Source: Limimaricola sp. G21655-S1 (GTDB lineage Bacteria > Pseudomonadota > Alphaproteobacteria > Rhodobacterales > Rhodobacteraceae). Taken from it: 64,000 bases of DNA. Below, piece by piece: positions 1-8,198 of the stretch. The stretch spans positions 1 through 64,000 of the forward strand of contig NZ_JAPWGO010000017.1 in assembly GCF_027213785.1 (NCBI RefSeq), written 5' to 3'. Numbering within the stretch: the stretch's first letter is position 1; each line of letters opens with the position of its first letter. The notes under the pieces were generated by a model. That model did not search any database. It was given only the letters and a program-made list of their open reading frames with translations, and was not told the origin of the DNA. The translations under genes and the position numbers were made by a program.

Positions 1-347
1 GCTAACAGTTCCGTTCGTAGCGGTCAGAACCGGCCATCTTGGTTGTCGGTGCCGGCCAAAGAGGTTGACGGTCTACAGAAAGCGGATCGAAGAGGCATTC
101 GGTTGGGCCAAGACCGTCGGCGGGATGACCCAGACGGTCTATCGCGGCGTCGAGCGAGTGCGCTCCCGCTTCGTTCTGACGATGGCAGCCAGCAACCTCG
201 CAAGGTTGCCTCGATTGCTGGATGCATGACGCCGAAAGGTAGCATCAGCAGCGCATACCGCTCGCGACGACATATCGGGAACTCGAGGCAGCCGGACCAG
301 TCAAAGGGAAACCGTTCTGCCCCAGCGACTTCTTCAGCGGCCTGCTA
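1..347 (+). mobile_element. IS5-family insertion sequence, 3' remnant cut by the window start
   Basis: The segment carries the C-terminal end of an IS5-type transposase. About 100 bp later comes TTCTTCAGCGGCCTGCTA (330-347), which resembles the terminal repeat of alphaproteobacterial IS5 elements (end TTCAGCAGCCTGCTA, from memory). The left part lies outside the window, so completeness cannot be judged. No second copy of the terminal repeat is visible nearby. It marks the left edge as a mobile region. Confidence 0.6.
77..229 (+). pseudogene. IS5-family transposase, C-terminal fragment
   Basis: Reading from 77 gives RKRIEEAFGWAKTVGG, then TVYRGVERVRSRFVLTMAAS and NLARLPRLLDA before a TGA at 227-229. 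This is the conserved C-terminus of IS5/IS1182-like DDE transposases; the Glu of the EE pair belongs to the catalytic DDE region. Upstream of 77 the same frame no longer looks like transposase, so the gene is probably degenerate or frameshifted as well as cut by the window edge. Family assignment is from motif memory. Confidence 0.6.
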
Positions 348-406
348 AGAAACGCGGAGCTATTCACAGATCCCCTCGGGACACGGGATACCGCCGCTTT
401 CAAGGC

Positions 407-426
407 GGCGCACTTGAGAGTGCGCC
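407..426. terminator. GC-rich hairpin after the two-gene operon
   Basis: GGCGCACT and AGTGCGCC pair perfectly (8 bp) around a 4-nt loop. A weaker CCGCC/GGCGG pair lies just to the left. The hairpin starts 8 bp past the stop of the leftward gene ending at 434. The T-run (TTTT, 432-435) lies on the plus-strand side, so it would be a better rho-independent signal for rightward transcription than for the leftward genes. Confidence 0.4.
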
Positions 427-433
427 GATCCTT

Positions 434-841
434 TTAGGTTACGAGGAGCGCGTTAGCGATGGTGTAGGCTTCCGCGCCATCGAGAGCCGCTTCAATGGCC
501 GTAGCAAGTTTAGCAAGTTCATCCTGTGTGATGAGAAGTGCCCGAGCCCGTTCGGTGCGGAGTAATACGTAGTACCCGCTCTCGGGGTCGTGTTCGCGGC
601 CGTGCCAAGCCAGCGTTGACCCATCTTCGACCTCCTCCCCGATCAGCATGATGAAGGCTTTGATGTCACGCAGAAGTGCTTCTTCCATGATGGTCTTCGC
701 CTCAATCTGGCGGCTGATGGCGACCGCGGTAGTACGTTGGCGAGGTTCGAGGAGCGGAATGACCTTTGTCTCGAGGCGTTTGCGCACAGCGCGTGCTTGG
801 CCGAGTGCATCGGCGACGAGTTTCGAGATCTTGTCCATCAT
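434..841 (-). CDS. hypothetical protein, second gene of a two-gene unit
   Basis: I do not recognise this 135-aa protein. It starts MMDKISKLVADALGQARAVR; the first 70 residues look helical and charged, and the rest is a compact mixed region. It has no signal peptide or membrane segment. The start codon overlaps the stop of the upstream gene in ATGA (838-841) and is preceded by a strong AAGGAGG, so the two are translationally coupled. ATGATG leaves the exact start open by one codon. Its place beside recombinase genes suggests mobile-element cargo, but no function can be assigned. Confidence 0.55.
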   Translation of the reverse strand: MMDKISKLVADALGQARAVRKRLETKVIPLLEPRQRTTAVAISRQIEAKTIMEEALLRDIKAFIMLIGEEVEDGSTLAWHGREHDPESGYYVLLRTERARALLITQDELAKLATAIEAALDGAEAYTIANALLVT

Positions 842-1230
842 GCCACCTCCTTCACCGTAGTAGCGGCGTATTTTCGTATTGCCTCGAGGCCGCGTTCGAG
901 GGCCTCGGCACAGAGCCGCGCATCGTCGGCACGAGGATCATCGGGATGCACGCTCTGAAAGCAAAGCGCTTCGGGACTGTCGATGTCGTCGGTATATTCC
1001 AGCGTCAGAAGCCGGTGCAGATCGTCCAGGTCCTGGACGACCTCTTCGGGTTCTGCTCCGAAGGCGATGGCGTCGACCACGGCAGCAGCACGCTCCTCCC
1101 AAAGCTCGCCGCCGAGAAGTACGGCTGCGGAAATGAGCCGGTCCGCATCGGTGCGAAGCCAATCGGTGAAGTCCTGGCGGAGATTTGCGGCCCGGAGCGC
1201 GGCACGCATGTTCTTGGTGTCGTAGTTCAT
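838..1230 (-). CDS. hypothetical protein, first gene of a two-gene unit
   Basis: This 130-aa protein is unrecognised. It begins MNYDTKNMRAALRAANLRQD and is acidic in its C-terminal half (many Asp and Glu). It looks cytoplasmic and mainly helical. I chose the ATG at 1230 because AAGGAG lies 6-7 nt upstream; a longer frame reaching 1272 has no ribosome site. The ATGA overlap with the following gene indicates a coupled pair. Transcription must start within 1231-1698 or come from the recombinase genes. Confidence 0.55.
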   Translation of the reverse strand: MNYDTKNMRAALRAANLRQDFTDWLRTDADRLISAAVLLGGELWEERAAAVVDAIAFGAEPEEVVQDLDDLHRLLTLEYTDDIDSPEALCFQSVHPDDPRADDARLCAEALERGLEAIRKYAATTVKEVA

Positions 1231-1698
1231 ATTCGGTCTCCTTGAGAACCCGGACCATGATTGATCCGTCAAGTTGGACCGCGCTCCCGGTCCTCATGTT
1301 TGCCTGACCTACCTCCTTCCTTTCTCTCTCGTGTATGCGGCCTGGTCGGCCGCGCCCTCGTCGAAAGGGCGCGGACCGAACCGGCCCACAACGTCCCCTC
1401 TGGCTTGCATTCGGATCTCGAAAGCTATCGTTCCGATGAGAGGTTGATGGCGGCTCGCAACAGCCCAGCGGCCTGTCGAAGTTGCGGCGACCGCCGGAAA
1501 AAGTTGAGAACGGGCGCATTCCATTCCGTGCGGGTGGCGACACCCCGTTTTCAACTTGATGCTGAATCTGCGGCGGTCCGCGTCGGCGAAGGTAGATGGA
1601 ATTGGTCTGCATTGCCGTGCGAGATTCACGATTATGGCCCGGTCTGTCGATGAAGCTCTCGGGTTCGGCGGCTTTTTTTTTGGCATTCGCATGCAACG
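1231..1698. other. intergenic region downstream of the recombinase genes
   Basis: No convincing gene is visible. Long frames on both strands lack ribosome sites and show no family resemblance. A run of nine T (plus strand, about 1674-1682) after a CGGCGG stretch could help end rightward transcription. The region probably contains the promoter for the leftward pair ending at 434. Confidence 0.3.
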
Positions 1699-3084
1699 CT
1701 ATGCCTTTCTGCCGCGACTCCGCTTCATACGATTGTTTGCTGATCGGGCCAAGGACTGCGCTGCAATGGTCGTCCTCGCCTTTTGCCAAATTACCTGTGA
1801 CGCTGCTCCTTCACACTCGGCACGATAGGCCACGCCGGCCTCGCGGGTGCCGTGACCGAGGTGCGTGGCGATGATATCCGCAGCGTGCGCTGGGTCGTGA
1901 CGTCGCATGTAGTCTGCGGCGAGGGTTCTCAGGTCGTGGGACGGCACGCCGATCGCAGCCCTCGTGAGCTCTGTGGGTAGGTTGCGATAGGGCTCGCTGT
2001 CAGAAAGCGTCAGCCAGTTCCGCCCGACAAGTTCTTGGTAGCGAACATGGACCAATCGATCGGGGCGACCGTCCAGAACCCACTCATCGAGGATGTCGCC
2101 GATCTCGGGCCAGATCGTGCCCGTCTCTGTCTTGCCTCCCGTCTTCTCTTGCTCCCACTCGGCATGCCAGGCGCCGTCGATGTCACGGACGATCTGGTCG
2201 CCGAACCGCCATGACACAAGGTCGCCCTTGCGTGGTGGCTTGTTGAGGATAACGGCGCAGACGACGGCTTGCTGCATGCAGCGGCGACGGGCGGCACTGT
2301 GCGCAGGCAGGTCTTGGGCGCGCGACCTCAGCTCTCCGATCCTGTCGGCGACGTAGGCGTAGCCTCCCCGTTCCATCAGGCCGGACAGGCGCTCCTGCTT
2401 GCTCTTCTCCGCCAATGCGGCCTGGTCACGGAGATCGCACAAGACTACCCGCATAGCGGCCAGGCTGTCCTCCGCGACGCCACCCCTTGCCCCCAGGGCG
2501 ATCAACCCCTCGATGTAGTTGGCGGCCGTCACAGGCTTCACGCGTCGCTCTTTGTCGGGATGAAACAGGAATGCCTCAGACAATTCACACGCTGCGACGA
2601 ACCCAAGCGTGTCAGAAGCGAGACCCTCAGCGACGACGGTGGCGCAGCGGTCGATGCTGGCGAAGTAGCGCTTCCGAGTGCTGCTTGTGATCCGTGCTGC
2701 ATCGAGTCCCGATTTCATTTCTCGCCAAGCTTTGGGCCAGTTTGCTCCGACGGTCTGTTCTACCGGGTGGGCGACCCACGAAGCTGCTTTGGGTCGAAGC
2801 GCATACCATTCCTCGCTCACCAGCTTGGCTGGCGCGGTGCACACGTGGGGCGCGTATACCGAGAGGGCGCGCAGCAGACACCGAAACGTCGACTCCGAAG
2901 CGGCGGCGGCGCGATAGGCCTCCGCTGCCGGCATCAATGGATTGCTCTTCCGCCCTCGAACGGCGGACCAGAAGCGGCCCATGGCATGGGCGGCACCCGG
3001 CGCGAGGTTTGGCGCATCTGCGACCATGGCGCGACGAACAGCAGCCGGCGCGTCCTTCAGGATCTCGGTGAGATCGCCTCTCAT
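1699..3084 (-). CDS. tyrosine site-specific recombinase (second recombinase of the module)
   Basis: A 461-aa tyrosine recombinase/phage integrase-type protein that would cut and rejoin DNA at att sites. The catalytic set is visible: Arg285 (PPRKGDL), His383/Arg386 (SHDLR), His408 (THLGH) and the nucleophile Tyr420 (GVAYRAE). The N-terminal 280 residues are diverged and would carry core-site binding. The ATG at 3084 lies 1 nt after the TAA of the upstream recombinase, with GGAGG inside that gene's 3' end, so the two are co-transcribed and coupled. The order HTH protein, 640-aa recombinase, 461-aa recombinase recalls multi-recombinase modules such as Tn554 tnpA/B/C, but sequence relationship is untested. 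Confidence 0.8.
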   Translation of the reverse strand: MRGDLTEILKDAPAAVRRAMVADAPNLAPGAAHAMGRFWSAVRGRKSNPLMPAAEAYRAAAASESTFRCLLRALSVYAPHVCTAPAKLVSEEWYALRPKAASWVAHPVEQTVGANWPKAWREMKSGLDAARITSSTRKRYFASIDRCATVVAEGLASDTLGFVAACELSEAFLFHPDKERRVKPVTAANYIEGLIALGARGGVAEDSLAAMRVVLCDLRDQAALAEKSKQERLSGLMERGGYAYVADRIGELRSRAQDLPAHSAARRRCMQQAVVCAVILNKPPRKGDLVSWRFGDQIVRDIDGAWHAEWEQEKTGGKTETGTIWPEIGDILDEWVLDGRPDRLVHVRYQELVGRNWLTLSDSEPYRNLPTELTRAAIGVPSHDLRTLAADYMRRHDPAHAADIIATHLGHGTREAGVAYRAECEGAASQVIWQKARTTIAAQSLARSANNRMKRSRGRKA

Positions 3085-3085
3085 G

Positions 3086-5008
3086 TTACGTCCTCCGTTT
3101 CATGCGGGCGAAGATGTCGGGATGGCGAGCGAGCAAGGACTCGCGCACGGCCACTGCCGCAGCCTCGCCGCTGTCCTTGCCGTAATGGCGTCGCGCGACT
3201 TTTTCGGTGTTTGCCAAGACCGACGCCACCTTGGCGAAATCGCCGGGCCGGACAGCGAGCATTAGCGTCGCGAGCGCATGGCGGCATTGATGAGGGGTTA
3301 GCCCGAGCCCGAGGTGCCTATCCCCGAGATCCCAGAGTTCCATGATCGAAGCGACGGACATGCATCCGGACGGCAGGTTCAGCGCCGGCTTGCGAAGCCT
3401 CGGGGCGGCAGTTCCCGGGAAAAGGTAGGGCGAAGCTTCGATACCACGAAGCTTTAGAAGAGCCGGGCGATGGACTTGGTCCCACTCCCACAAGATACGC
3501 GCATCTTGGCCGTGAACGTCGACGACAATAGTCTGGCCGTTCTTGACCTCTCCACCGGAGAAGCGAATCTCTGCATGCTCCTTGTCCACGACCCACGTCA
3601 GGTTCCGTGGGCAGCCGGCCGTCGCCTTGCGGCGGATCATGAACAGGTTGGCCGGCCGCAGCGCCCGACTGACCTGCACCGCATAGGCAGCCGCGCATGC
3701 GGAAAGTCGCAGCCCACGCTCCGTTGCAAAGTCGGTCGTTGCTGTCTCCAGTGCCTCTGTCGAGATGGTGCTAAGGCGGAACGGTGCGTTTACGAACGCA
3801 GCCGCGAGATGCGGTGACTTGCGCAGCCGGTCGCAGATTGCCTCTGCGTCGGCGGTCATCTCGACCGGTGAAAGCACGTAATCTGCGTAGAACATGCGCA
3901 CGAGACCGATCCGCGCAAGGACCTCTGGATCGCGCAGGCCGTGGCGCGCGATGGTCGTAAGATTGGTGAAGCGCGACCACAGAACGGAGCTTTTGTCGGC
4001 ATCCTTCAGCGTCATGGATGCCGCACTCCGCGCGATCTGGGCGTCACAGGCTGCCTCCAGCGCGTCAGTCGAGATGAGATCCCGTAGCGTCTCGAGCCCC
4101 GCGAACCCGGTCTCGGGTGCATGACTCTCGCGGATCAGCCATGTCGTCGCCTGCCGGTAGCCGGCAAGCGCGGACTTCAGATTCTTCGGTGGCTTGTTCT
4201 TCTTGCCGCGCCGCGCCACGACCTCGGCATCAACCTCAACCGCAGGCCGGCCGAGACGCAGCTGCTCTTTCGCCCAAATTCTCAGATCGGTAGGCTGACG
4301 CAGGGTCTGACGAAATACCTCCTGGGCATCCGCACGAAAGGGCGCTGGCAGCGATTGCCACACGATGCGACGGGCCCGGTCTGACGCGATCGGAACGACA
4401 AAATCCTGACGCGGAAGCAAGTCCGCAAGCTCCGGCCAGCGGTTGTGGCCGCGCCAAAGTTCGGCAATGCGCCGCGCGAATTTCCGCATCGATTTGCGCC
4501 CATCGGGCGTCGCGTCGTGCCACAGTCGGTCGAACTCGGCTTGGTCGAGGTCAGGCAGGCCGACCTGAGCCCGTGCCCGAACCAGCAGAAACGGTCGGTG
4601 CGTGTTCCTGGTGAAGAGAGCCCCGCGATCGAGAAAGCCCTCGTGGTCCGAGATGAACGCGATCGCCCTGTCGTAGCTGGCCCGGACGGTGGCGTCCGAG
4701 GTCTCGTATCCGCGCGCCGCGAGAAACCGCCCCAAGGCGCTGCGGATGCGGGAGTTGCCACGCTTGCGGGCCTTCTCAAGGTCTTTCGACCGCGAGACCG
4801 TGCCGTAAGGGGATACCGCGATCACCTTTTCGAAATAGGCGAGATCAGCCGGAAGGAGGTCCAATTCCTCCTTGGTCAGATTAAGACGCGCGGCAATCTT
4901 CTCGATCTCGCAAATCGTATCGCGGCTCTCGCCGGTTTCTTTCGCCCATTTCAGAAAGTCCGGCACCATTGGGCCATCGGCGCTGGTCAGTATTCGGTCG
5001 TGCTTCAT
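3086..5008 (-). CDS. large tyrosine recombinase-like protein (first recombinase of the module)
   Basis: A 640-aa protein with a tyrosine recombinase catalytic domain in its last 200 residues. SRALRPANLF supplies the first Arg, His573 and Arg576 lie in TPHQCRHA, and the nucleophile is Tyr609 (RRHYGKD). The usual LGH box reads LAN, so the second histidine appears replaced by Asn. The N-terminal 400 residues are long and without known domains; the length is like TnpB-class recombinases. It is followed 1 nt later by a second recombinase and preceded, after 268 bp, by an excisionase-like gene on the same strand. The ATG at 5008 has no strong ribosome site. Confidence 0.75.
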   Translation of the reverse strand: MKHDRILTSADGPMVPDFLKWAKETGESRDTICEIEKIAARLNLTKEELDLLPADLAYFEKVIAVSPYGTVSRSKDLEKARKRGNSRIRSALGRFLAARGYETSDATVRASYDRAIAFISDHEGFLDRGALFTRNTHRPFLLVRARAQVGLPDLDQAEFDRLWHDATPDGRKSMRKFARRIAELWRGHNRWPELADLLPRQDFVVPIASDRARRIVWQSLPAPFRADAQEVFRQTLRQPTDLRIWAKEQLRLGRPAVEVDAEVVARRGKKNKPPKNLKSALAGYRQATTWLIRESHAPETGFAGLETLRDLISTDALEAACDAQIARSAASMTLKDADKSSVLWSRFTNLTTIARHGLRDPEVLARIGLVRMFYADYVLSPVEMTADAEAICDRLRKSPHLAAAFVNAPFRLSTISTEALETATTDFATERGLRLSACAAAYAVQVSRALRPANLFMIRRKATAGCPRNLTWVVDKEHAEIRFSGGEVKNGQTIVVDVHGQDARILWEWDQVHRPALLKLRGIEASPYLFPGTAAPRLRKPALNLPSGCMSVASIMELWDLGDRHLGLGLTPHQCRHALATLMLAVRPGDFAKVASVLANTEKVARRHYGKDSGEAAAVAVRESLLARHPDIFARMKRRT

Positions 5009-5166
5009 TTATTCGATCTCCAGGGTAGGGGCCTCGCGGGCCGCCTTCAGGCACAAAGGCGGCTCGCGTGGTCCGGGCCATGGACCTCATCCGGTCCTTC
5101 CAGGAGATCGCGCCCGAAGGGACGCTTCGCACAGTCTGTCGTGATTTTTCCGCGGTTCGCAGGGTC

Positions 5167-5201
5167 GTCCCCAAGCATAACGCCAATAAATGTTTGGGGA
5201 C
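5167..5201. repeat. 8-bp inverted repeat with 19-nt spacer between HTH and recombinase genes
   Basis: GTCCCCAA (5167-5174) and TTGGGGAC (5194-5201) form a perfect inverted repeat around an AT-richer centre. No T-run follows, so it does not look like a terminator. Arm length and spacing suit a tyrosine-recombinase core site or an operator for the HTH protein; neither is proven. Confidence 0.45.
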
Positions 5202-5276
5202 CGCTGTGCGACGGGCGGAGCAAACCTGCCCGTGTCGCGAGAATGCCTATTGCTCCTGTGCGATGGGCAGGCGGCT

Positions 5277-5645
5277 TCACCGCCACCACTCCGCCGGAAG
5301 GTCGATGCCCCGACGCTTGAGCCAGTCGGAAACATCATGCGGATTGCAGCGGACAACGCGGAACACATTCCGCGTCGGCATGCCGTCCTCGATCCAACGC
5401 TCGACGGTGCGCACGCTGACACTGAGTGCTGCGGCAATGTCTTTCTTTGTTAGCAGATCATCTTGGTAGCGGGCGGTAAGCGCTCGTTTCGGCATTGGAC
5501 CGTCTTCGCAGGCCCAGACGTCCGGCCAAGCCAAACGGTAGACTCTGCCGATACGTACAGCGTCAATTTCACGCGCTCGGATTTTGCGCCGAACCGTGTC
5601 AGGCCGCAGGCGAAAGTGGCGGGCAACTTCTTCTATAGATAGCAT
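5277..5645 (-). CDS. double helix-turn-helix DNA-binding protein (excisionase/MerR-like)
   Basis: A 122-aa protein made of two related helix-turn-helix units. The first is about residues 1-46 (SIEEVARHFRLRPDTVRRKI then RIGRVYRLAWPDV) and the second about 65-115 (LTKKDIAAALSVSVRTVERW then VVRCNPHDVSDWL). Each matches the excisionase/MerR-type HTH_17 pattern: helix-turn-helix, then a basic wing. The ATG at 5645 is chosen because TGAGGA lies just upstream; an upstream extension to 5732 lacks a ribosome site. It probably directs recombination or represses the recombinases downstream on the same strand. Two such domains in tandem are less common than one. Confidence 0.7.
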   Translation of the reverse strand: MLSIEEVARHFRLRPDTVRRKIRAREIDAVRIGRVYRLAWPDVWACEDGPMPKRALTARYQDDLLTKKDIAAALSVSVRTVERWIEDGMPTRNVFRVVRCNPHDVSDWLKRRGIDLPAEWWR

Positions 5646-5784
5646 TTTTTCCTCATCAGGTTGATCCTGACAAGGAATTAGTCCCCGAGTGCGCGCCGCT
5701 GAAATGGCGAGCGCCGTGACCAAAGGTGTCATGCCCTAATTAGGAATATTTATTGGCGGTCAGCACCTTTGCTCCCACGACTGC

Positions 5785-5802
5785 GATCACGCTGTCGTGA
5801 TC
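5785..5802. promoter_or_regulatory. palindromic operator candidate in a divergent intergenic region
   Basis: GATCACG (5785-5791) and CGTGATC (5796-5802) are perfect inverted repeats with a 4-nt centre. They lie between the leftward HTH gene (start 5645) and the rightward helicase-like gene (start 5860). An AT-rich stretch (5738-5754) nearby could hold promoter elements. The HTH protein is the obvious candidate ligand, by inference. Confidence 0.4.
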
Positions 5803-5859
5803 AGATGCGTTTTTCTATGACAACTTTTGTGCCCAGTTCCTCCGAAACGGAGGATGCAG

Positions 5860-8031
5860 ATGAAGCACGAGCAACAATTTGAACCAACGATCCGGGTCCC
5901 GTTCTGGTCGGAGCCGTCTGACGCACGAGACCAGCTTAGACAGAAGATCGAAGAATTTGTGCAGGGTGCCGCCGAAAAGAAGGTAGAGCCCAACGCTGCC
6001 CTCGCCCTGAAAGTGACGGCCGGACTTGGCAAGACGGCAACCATGCTACGCATGATCGCGCGCCATGGCGAAGCCCTACTGGCGCGCGGCCACGTGATGA
6101 TCTTCGTCCCGACGCTCGAACTGGCTGAACGAGCGCACGAAGAATTCCAAGCCCTTGCCCCGAGCTGCCCCTCCCGCGTTATCCGGGGACGCGAGGCAGC
6201 GCACCCCGACGATCGAAATCGGCAGATGTGTGAGCGTGCTGAACTGGCGAAATCAATCGCGAGTTTTGTTCCATCGGTCACAAAAGCTCTGTGCCGCTCG
6301 TACGACTCGAACGGCTATTTCGTGGCGTCCGCTTGTGCTGAGGGTTGTCCATATCTCGGCCAGAAGGACACATCAGGTCCTCATGTCGTTTTCCTATCTC
6401 ATGCTTATCTGACCGTACATCCTCCTGTCGATAGCGACGTCCCCGTCGCATTACGGGTCATCGATGAAAAGGTCTGGCCCTCTCTGATACGCACCATGCA
6501 TCTGTCCGTTGAGGACTTCATGGGAGCACCGCCGGCCACTTATCTGCCGACCCTTCGTCCCACACTTCTGCGGGCGAGGGCCGCGATATTGGAGGGGCTC
6601 CAGTCCAACGCTCCGCTGCGTGATCATCTCCTCGGAGTGAATGTTACCGCAGACAAATTGAATTGGTTGGAGAAAGCTGAGGCTGAGTCACGCGAATATT
6701 TGAATATTGGCCCATGGCATCCCCCCCGGCGAATGCAGGAACGGGAAGAGAAGTTCGACAAGAGATCGTTCACGGCCTCCCGGAAGAGGCAGCAGATCTT
6801 TGCACGACTCGCGGATGACGCCACCGGCGGAAATGGCTCTATGCGGCTATACGCGAAAAAGACGGAGGATGGGGCACAACAGGTTATCGAGGTTCCTGGC
6901 CTCGCTGACGTACCTCGTGACGCTCCGCTGCTCCTTCTCGATGCGGACGCCGATCCGAATATTACAGAGCACGTTTTTCCCGGTGCCAGGTTCGAGTCCA
7001 TTCTATCTAAGCCGACTGCCGATATTGTTCAGATCTCCGACGTGACCGCTTCGAATAGCTGGTTGCTTGACGCCCGGCATGGGAGGCAAAGGCGTGGTGC
7101 TGTGTTGACAATTCTCAAGCGGGAAGTCGGTAGAGCAGCGAACGACGGCGTTTTGGTGGTGGCAACAAAAGCAGTCCTTCAAGCGCTACATGCAGATGTC
7201 GGTAATTCAGTCGAAGGCAGTGAGCGTGAGGCTCTTCGACAGCCCCTCCTTGGGGCCGACCCACGATGGTTCGGCCCCAGTACCCAAGGGGTGAACGATT
7301 TCGAGAACTACGCAACCATCATCGTCATCGGTCGACTTCAGCCTGACACCGCCTCCATCGAGGCATCTGCGCGCGCGGTATTCGCAAAGGATGAACGGCC
7401 AATCGCATTGCATTCTTCAGGACCACTTCCAGCTGCTGCCGCACAGCAGCTTCTGGCAGACGGATCGAGCCGAGAGCTCAGACTGCGTGCTCATCCCGAC
7501 CCGCGCGCACAGGCGATCCTCGCTCAAACTCGTGAATGTGGTACGCTCCAAGCGATCGCGCGGCTACGGCTCGTTTCGCCGAGCCGTTCCAAGCGGGTAG
7601 TAATCCTGAGCAATCTGCCATTGCATGATTTCCCAGTAACGCATCTGACGACATTTCGCGCACTTGAGCTGGATCTCGAGAAAGAACCGGACGTGGAAGG
7701 CTTTGAGCGTCTGGAAAAGGCTCTGGCCATGACTTTGGGGCAGCCGATGAGGGGCACACGGCTGTCGGAAGTTGGGCTTGCAGCTGACCTTCCCCATAGC
7801 TTCAGGACTGAAGCCGTCGCACATGCCTTTCGGCGGGGACGGGATCGGGAACACATGATAGCGCTTTGTGAGCGTATCGCCGCGACCAACGGGTGGCAGA
7901 TCGTTCCGCTTGAGTTGCGGCGGACCACGGGCGGCAAAGCTGTTCCAGCTATCATCCTCGACTGTCCTGGTGATCCGCTCTCAACGGCAAAGGCGCTGTG
8001 GCCAGATCTGGAGCCCAGCTTCCCACCTTGA
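5860..8031 (+). CDS. DEAD/helicase-like ATPase with a four-cysteine segment
   Basis: A 723-aa protein with a Walker A-like loop VTAGLGKTA (residues 52-60) and a Walker B IDEKVW (Asp202-Glu203). Between them are four cysteines (Cys124, 145, 159, 163; the last in ACAEGCPYLGQ). That layout recalls the metal-binding insert of mobile-element helicases and of XPD/DinG-type Fe-S helicases. The later part (RHGRQRRGAVLTILKREVGR onward) resembles the second RecA-like domain, and YATIIVIGRLQPDTASI fits a late helicase motif. I chose the ATG at 5860 because CGGAGG sits 6 nt upstream; two earlier in-frame starts overlap or precede that site. It is probably a replication or mobilisation helicase of the element. 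Confidence 0.6.
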   Translation: MKHEQQFEPTIRVPFWSEPSDARDQLRQKIEEFVQGAAEKKVEPNAALALKVTAGLGKTATMLRMIARHGEALLARGHVMIFVPTLELAERAHEEFQALAPSCPSRVIRGREAAHPDDRNRQMCERAELAKSIASFVPSVTKALCRSYDSNGYFVASACAEGCPYLGQKDTSGPHVVFLSHAYLTVHPPVDSDVPVALRVIDEKVWPSLIRTMHLSVEDFMGAPPATYLPTLRPTLLRARAAILEGLQSNAPLRDHLLGVNVTADKLNWLEKAEAESREYLNIGPWHPPRRMQEREEKFDKRSFTASRKRQQIFARLADDATGGNGSMRLYAKKTEDGAQQVIEVPGLADVPRDAPLLLLDADADPNITEHVFPGARFESILSKPTADIVQISDVTASNSWLLDARHGRQRRGAVLTILKREVGRAANDGVLVVATKAVLQALHADVGNSVEGSEREALRQPLLGADPRWFGPSTQGVNDFENYATIIVIGRLQPDTASIEASARAVFAKDERPIALHSSGPLPAAAAQQLLADGSSRELRLRAHPDPRAQAILAQTRECGTLQAIARLRLVSPSRSKRVVILSNLPLHDFPVTHLTTFRALELDLEKEPDVEGFERLEKALAMTLGQPMRGTRLSEVGLAADLPHSFRTEAVAHAFRRGRDREHMIALCERIAATNGWQIVPLELRRTTGGKAVPAIILDCPGDPLSTAKALWPDLEPSFPP

Positions 8032-8096
8032 GACAAATATTTCTTCCGTGATTTTGAAACGAACCAATCTTCCCTTCATACGCAACTGCCGAGCTG

Positions 8097-8123
8097 GGTT
8101 TGTCTAACCTGGTTCGACAAACC
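8097..8123. repeat. inverted repeat after the helicase-like gene
   Basis: GGTTTGTC (8097-8104) and GACAAACC (8116-8123) pair perfectly around an 11-nt loop, 65 bp past the helicase stop and 27 bp before the IS3 element. There is no T-run, so termination would be rho-assisted at best. A recombination or replication site is an alternative. Confidence 0.35.
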
Positions 8124-8198
8124 GAAAGGCAAACTTGCCATGCCAAAGACTGAGGTGGTCCCCGAAATCCGGACCCCCTGCTAAGCTTGCCGCCAACG

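Noticed and set aside
938-1789. 283-aa minus-strand open frame across the two small genes and the spacer
   Set aside because: It shares the strand but not the frame of the gene at 838-1230, is Arg/Ser/Pro-rich like a high-GC shadow, and lacks a ribosome site.
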